Of a stretch of 8,550 nucleotides of DNA, positions 6,854 to 8,550 are shown piece by piece. The notes under the pieces were generated by a model. That model was given only the letters and a program-made list of their open reading frames with translations. It did no database searches and was not told the DNA's origin. The number at the start of each line of letters is the position of its first letter. The first letter of the stretch is position 1. Position numbers and translations under genes: made by a program. Source of the DNA: Candidatus Bathyarchaeota archaeon (GTDB taxonomy: Archaea; Thermoproteota; Bathyarchaeia; 40CM-2-53-6); the NCBI GenBank assembly GCA_005888675.1, contig VBBA01000054.1, positions 1 to 8,550 of the forward strand, in the 5' to 3' direction.

Positions 6854-6868
6854 CTAGCGATTCGCTAG
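6854..6868. repeat. Short perfect palindrome CTAGCGA-T-TCGCTAG
   Basis: Two 7-base arms are exact reverse complements around one central T. The right half, with the preceding A (ATTCGCTAG), recurs at 6888-6896, 28 bases downstream. With a one-base loop it is unlikely to be a hairpin and better fits a dimeric protein-binding site, lying between the promoter-like element and the small-gene cassette. Confidence 0.45.
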
Positions 6869-7006
6869 TGCTTCGACCAAGTGACTCATTCGCTAGGAAC
6901 TCAACAGAGATCCTGATCACGGCCGCTGATTACGAAAGAGGGTTCACGATGAGCCGTCTGTGGCATTTCGTCTCCCTCCCGGTTATCTCAGGCCCACGAG
7001 GATATT

Positions 7007-7219
7007 GTGGGCTTCTACCAGGTGAGCATATTGCTTCAGGCTAGAAACGAGTCAGAAAAGGTAGATTGGTCCGCGTATCTCAGGATTAGCGCCGCCACAC
7101 CAATAGAGAAGACGGACACTGTGGTGAATGTATTGGAGGCATTGAGTACTTCATTATCGAATATCGGGGCTGAGGTTCGATTGCTACTCTTCATCGATGA
7201 TAAGGTAGGGAGGGAATAG
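7007..7219 (+). CDS. Small hypothetical protein, first of a tandem related pair
   Basis: Unrecognised, 70 residues from a GTG start at 7007; GTG 7022 (MSILLQARN...) is an alternative. The frame is open from 6953 and neither start has a clear ribosome binding site, so the N-terminus is uncertain. The C-terminal part (residues 36-65) reads as an amphipathic helix, then S-L-x-N-I-G, then a hydrophobic strand V-R-L-L-L-F-I-D-D. The same pattern occurs in the next gene (11 identical of 30 ungapped positions), which supports both as real coding sequences. No signal peptide or membrane helix is apparent. The stop is three bases before the next start, so the two are probably co-transcribed. Function is unknown. 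Confidence 0.52.
   Translation: MGFYQVSILLQARNESEKVDWSAYLRISAATPIEKTDTVVNVLEALSTSLSNIGAEVRLLLFIDDKVGRE
7208..7214 (+). promoter_or_regulatory. Purine-rich ribosome binding site for the TTG start at 7223
   Basis: GGGAGGG ends eight bases before TTG 7223, within the last codons of the preceding gene. It supports choosing the TTG 7223 (or the adjacent TTG 7226) start and translation as part of an operon. Confidence 0.5.
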
Positions 7220-7222
7220 GCT

Positions 7223-7426
7223 TTGTTGAAGGCTAAGAGTGAGTTTTCCACGGAGCTTCAGGCTTCGGATCAGGAGAGGAGCATAAGTGGAACGGAGAGG
7301 GAGGATTTGATTGTGGAGGCGCTTGCGGAGTTGTGCGGTTCATTGTTGAATGTTGGGGATGGGGTGCGGGTGGTTGTGCGGGTGAAGGATGCTCGAAAAT
7401 TGAGAAGAAGGCGGGGGAAGGTCTGA
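7223..7426 (+). CDS. Small hypothetical protein, second of a tandem related pair
   Basis: Unrecognised, 67 residues from TTG 7223 with GGGAGGG at suitable distance. Residues 27-56 repeat the pattern of the preceding gene: E-D-L-I-V-x-A-L-x-x-L, then S-L-L-N-V-G, then the strand V-R-V-V-V-R-V-K-D. It ends in a strongly basic tail (KLRRRRGKV) the first copy lacks. The DNA is conspicuously G-rich on this strand, with many GTG, TTG and GAG codons. The shared pattern suggests an ancient tandem duplication with divergent ends, possibly giving two subunits of a heteromer, which is inference. The basic tail could touch nucleic acid. It lies three bases after one gene and five before the next. Confidence 0.6.
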   Translation: MLKAKSEFSTELQASDQERSISGTEREDLIVEALAELCGSLLNVGDGVRVVVRVKDARKLRRRRGKV

Positions 7427-7431
7427 GAAGC

Positions 7432-7686
7432 TTGAGGGTTAATGGTGTGTCCCGGACAGGCGTAGATTCGTTCCTGGTGCCAAATGGTAGTGCAAATGGT
7501 AATGGTAATGGTATCGGTCGGAACGATGGGGATGCGCGGCCCATGGCGAAGTTCATGCTGTCGCTTCGACAGGATAGTATGAGGATTATCAGCTCGGAGG
7601 CAGGGAATAGGGGAATCTCGGTCCAGGAATTGTTACGGGCTGTGATTATCCCGGAATGGGTGAAGATGAGCCTCCGAGAAGGCTGA
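7432..7686 (+). CDS. Small protein with C-terminal ribbon-helix-helix-like segment
   Basis: From TTG 7432, five bases after the preceding stop, it encodes 84 residues. The N-terminal 37 include an Asn-Gly linker (NGSANGNGNGIG, residues 18-29) encoded by repeated AATGGT. Residues 38-78 start MAKFMLSLRQD and continue through a helix, then RGISVQELLRAVIIPEW. This strand, helix, turn, helix order resembles small Arc/MetJ-type ribbon-helix-helix DNA-binding segments, and similar 'RG-x-x-x-QEL-x-RAVI' endings occur in uncharacterised archaeal proteins. ATG 7543 would give only the 47-residue segment. The upstream start is preferred because of the tight operon spacing and the in-frame linker. It may be the cassette's DNA-binding member or autorepressor. 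Family assignment is tentative. Confidence 0.62.
   Translation: MRVNGVSRTGVDSFLVPNGSANGNGNGIGRNDGDARPMAKFMLSLRQDSMRIISSEAGNRGISVQELLRAVIIPEWVKMSLREG
7483..7512 (+). repeat. AATGGT hexamer repeat encoding Asn-Gly
   Basis: AATGGT occurs at 7483-7488, 7495-7500, 7501-7506 and 7507-7512, with a degenerate AGTGCA unit between the first two; an isolated copy lies at 7441-7446. The units are in frame with the gene at 7432-7686 and encode a flexible Asn-Gly linker. Being six bases long, units can be gained or lost by slippage without breaking the frame. Confidence 0.7.
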
Positions 7687-7719
7687 GCTGATGGTTCCAA
7701 GTGTTGATCCGGAATAGGG

Positions 7720-7885
7720 TTTGACGCTCACTTGCGGGTCAAGAACCAATTGCTGGAACGAATGCCCGCATCTATCGCCGAATAATCCAGCCCTGCTCCT
7801 ACCATAAATTTGCTACAAGAGGCCTCATTTCCTCGGGAAACCTCAAGAATTACGTGCTTAGCCTTAGCCAATGATTCCTGAGCAC
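7720..7885 (-). repeat. Right copy of a direct repeat shared with about 1540-1705
   Basis: The last 158 bases of the intact FkbM gene match 1548-1705 without gaps at about 82% (hand count). Weaker similarity runs about eight bases into the 3' flank. The copies have the same orientation and lie 6180 bases apart, bracketing the two-component genes, the AbrB/MEDS-like gene and the small-gene cassette. Confidence 0.8.
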
Positions 7886-8550
7886 CCTCCAACACAAGAA
7901 TTTCGTGACCTTCCACATCTATCTTGAGCCAATCGATGGATTCCAGCTTCAGTCGAGTGACGATACTGTCCAGAGTATCGCATTGGACCTCAACAGTTCC
8001 TCGTTTCGGATCCGTTCCTTGTTCAATTGACTCGGGTTCGAGTGACGAACTACCCATGTTACCCAAGGCCGCAACGTGAAGAGGCAATTTTCGATTCCGA
8101 TCGCTCAAAGCCACGCACAATGCAGTCACGTTCGAATAACTATTGAACCGAATATTGGATAAGAGTGCGGAATAGTTTGATGGCTCAGGTTCTACAGCTA
8201 CTACTCTCGAAGCATACCTGGCCGCCATCAGGGTATATCGACCTATGTGAGCGCCGACATCTACAACGACATCTCCCCGTTTTACCTGGAACCAACTCGA
8301 AGTACGTGGTTCATGTGCAGTCGCGAGTATTGCTAGGTCGGTAGTGCCGGGCCTAACATTCGCATGCACCCCACCTATAGTTACGGTCAATTTTGAATGC
8401 CCCGGTATCAAATATCCTACCGACCTGAATCTAGCGGGCGCCAAGAGATACAATAAGATAGATACTTGATAACTTATGTAGAGCCTGATAGCGTTACGAA
8501 CTCCAATAGGGCGAACCTGTAGGTATGCGCTTGCAGCACGCAGAATCAGC
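7728..8550 (-). CDS. FkbM-family SAM-dependent methyltransferase, 5' end beyond the window
   Basis: A class I methyltransferase of the FkbM type, a family that O-methylates sugars, polyketides and other metabolites. The substrate cannot be deduced. Counting from a TTG at 8453, the SAM motif VVVDVGAHIG is at residues 62-71, the ribose-binding acidic Glu88 in VVAVEPEPSN, and WLKIDVEGHE at 175-184. The domain finishes at the TGA at 7728. That TTG would give 241 residues, but the frame stays open from there to the window edge through plausible protein (AYLQVRPIGVRNAIRLYI). The gene therefore probably starts beyond 8550 and is partial here. No ATG or GTG and no ribosome binding site marks a start inside the window. 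It converges with the small-gene cassette across 41 bases. Its 3' end is duplicated as a remnant at 1548-1709. Confidence 0.92.
   Translation of the reverse strand, partial: LILRAASAYLQVRPIGVRNAIRLYISYQVSILLYLLAPARFRSVGYLIPGHSKLTVTIGGVHANVRPGTTDLAILATAHEPRTSSWFQVKRGDVVVDVGAHIGRYTLMAARYASRVVAVEPEPSNYSALLSNIRFNSYSNVTALCVALSDRNRKLPLHVAALGNMGSSSLEPESIEQGTDPKRGTVEVQCDTLDSIVTRLKLESIDWLKIDVEGHEILVLEGAQESLAKAKHVILEVSRGNEASCSKFMVGAGLDYSAIDAGIRSSNWFLTRK

Larger units (their letters stand above)
6564..7006. other. 443-base stretch without a convincing gene
   Basis: No ORF here looks like a normal protein. A weak hairpin (CGGTT, five-base loop, AACCG at 6582-6596) follows the upstream gene without a T-tract. 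Promoter-like sequence lies at 6733-6770 and a 15-base palindrome at 6854-6868. CAAGTGAC occurs at 6820-6827 and 6878-6885, and ATTCGCTAG at 6860-6868 and 6888-6896. Two tiny ORFs are possible: minus strand 6650-6739 (29 aa, MSKPGIRQA...) and plus strand 6949-7044 (31 aa, ATG after GAGGG), which overlaps the next gene's start. Neither is recognised. The stretch could be a long 5' leader, an unannotated RNA, or decayed DNA. Confidence 0.5.

Noticed and set aside
6733..7044. 103-codon plus-strand ORF from TTG 6733
   Set aside because: Its start codon is part of the TTGACA promoter-like string, the composition is not protein-like, no family is recognisable, and it overlaps the better-supported gene at 7007.
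7233..7700. 155-codon minus-strand ORF opposite the small-gene cassette
   Set aside because: The translation is Pro/Ser-rich low complexity, as expected from the reverse of G-rich coding DNA. The plus-strand frames show tight operon spacing, a ribosome binding site and a shared paralogous motif.
7014..8471. Heptapeptide YQVSILL in both the 7007 gene (plus) and the FkbM upstream frame (minus)
   Set aside because: The codons differ at nearly every position and the flanking residues do not align; a coincidence.

Overview
The window most likely comes from an uncultivated archaeon, probably a soil or sediment member of the Nitrososphaeria/Bathyarchaeia side of the Thermoproteota. This is an inference. 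It rests on a histidine kinase with the 'GHDLRNPLQ' H-box style common in those groups, a protein pairing an archaeal AbrB-like N-terminus with a MEDS-like domain, A/T-rich TATA-like elements upstream of genes, and frequent TTG starts. A bacterial origin is not excluded: a sigma70-like TTGACA-N16-TATATA string lies at 6733-6760. No rRNA, tRNA, CRISPR array, transposase or integrase was seen.

Layout. (1) 1-1510, plus strand: about 125 bases with no assignable gene, a short leader ORF with a strong Shine-Dalgarno sequence (126-203), a classical short-chain dehydrogenase/reductase (193-1059), and two small charged ORFs (1049-1300, 1331-1510). These two lie in one frame separated by a single TAA and may be a split gene. 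(2) 1548-5587, minus strand: an 1129-residue CheB-CheR-PAS-coiled coil-PAS-histidine kinase, an overlapping or abutting single-domain response regulator, and behind the regulator a remnant of the 3' end of an FkbM-type methyltransferase gene. (3) 5588-5765: a divergent promoter region with an interrupted 12-bp inverted repeat, one arm of which abuts a TATA-like box. (4) 5766-6563, plus strand: the AbrB-like/MEDS-like protein. (5) 6564-7006: 443 bases without a convincing gene. (6) 7007-7686, plus strand: three tightly packed small genes. The first two share a degenerate 30-residue motif, and the third ends in a ribbon-helix-helix-like segment. (7) 7728-8550, minus strand: an FkbM methyltransferase whose reading frame runs off the window.

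How the genes may work together. The kinase and response regulator form an obvious cognate pair. The kinase also carries complete CheB methylesterase and CheR methyltransferase modules, although no chemotaxis gene is visible. The divergently transcribed AbrB/MEDS protein shares its promoter region and could be a regulator, a target, or simply a neighbour. The three-gene small cassette looks like an uncharacterised operon with a possible DNA-binding member.

The most striking structural feature is the pair of FkbM 3' ends. About 158 bases at 1548-1705 match 7728-7885 without gaps at about 82% identity (hand count), in the same orientation and 6180 bases apart. They bracket the whole two-component and small-operon block.
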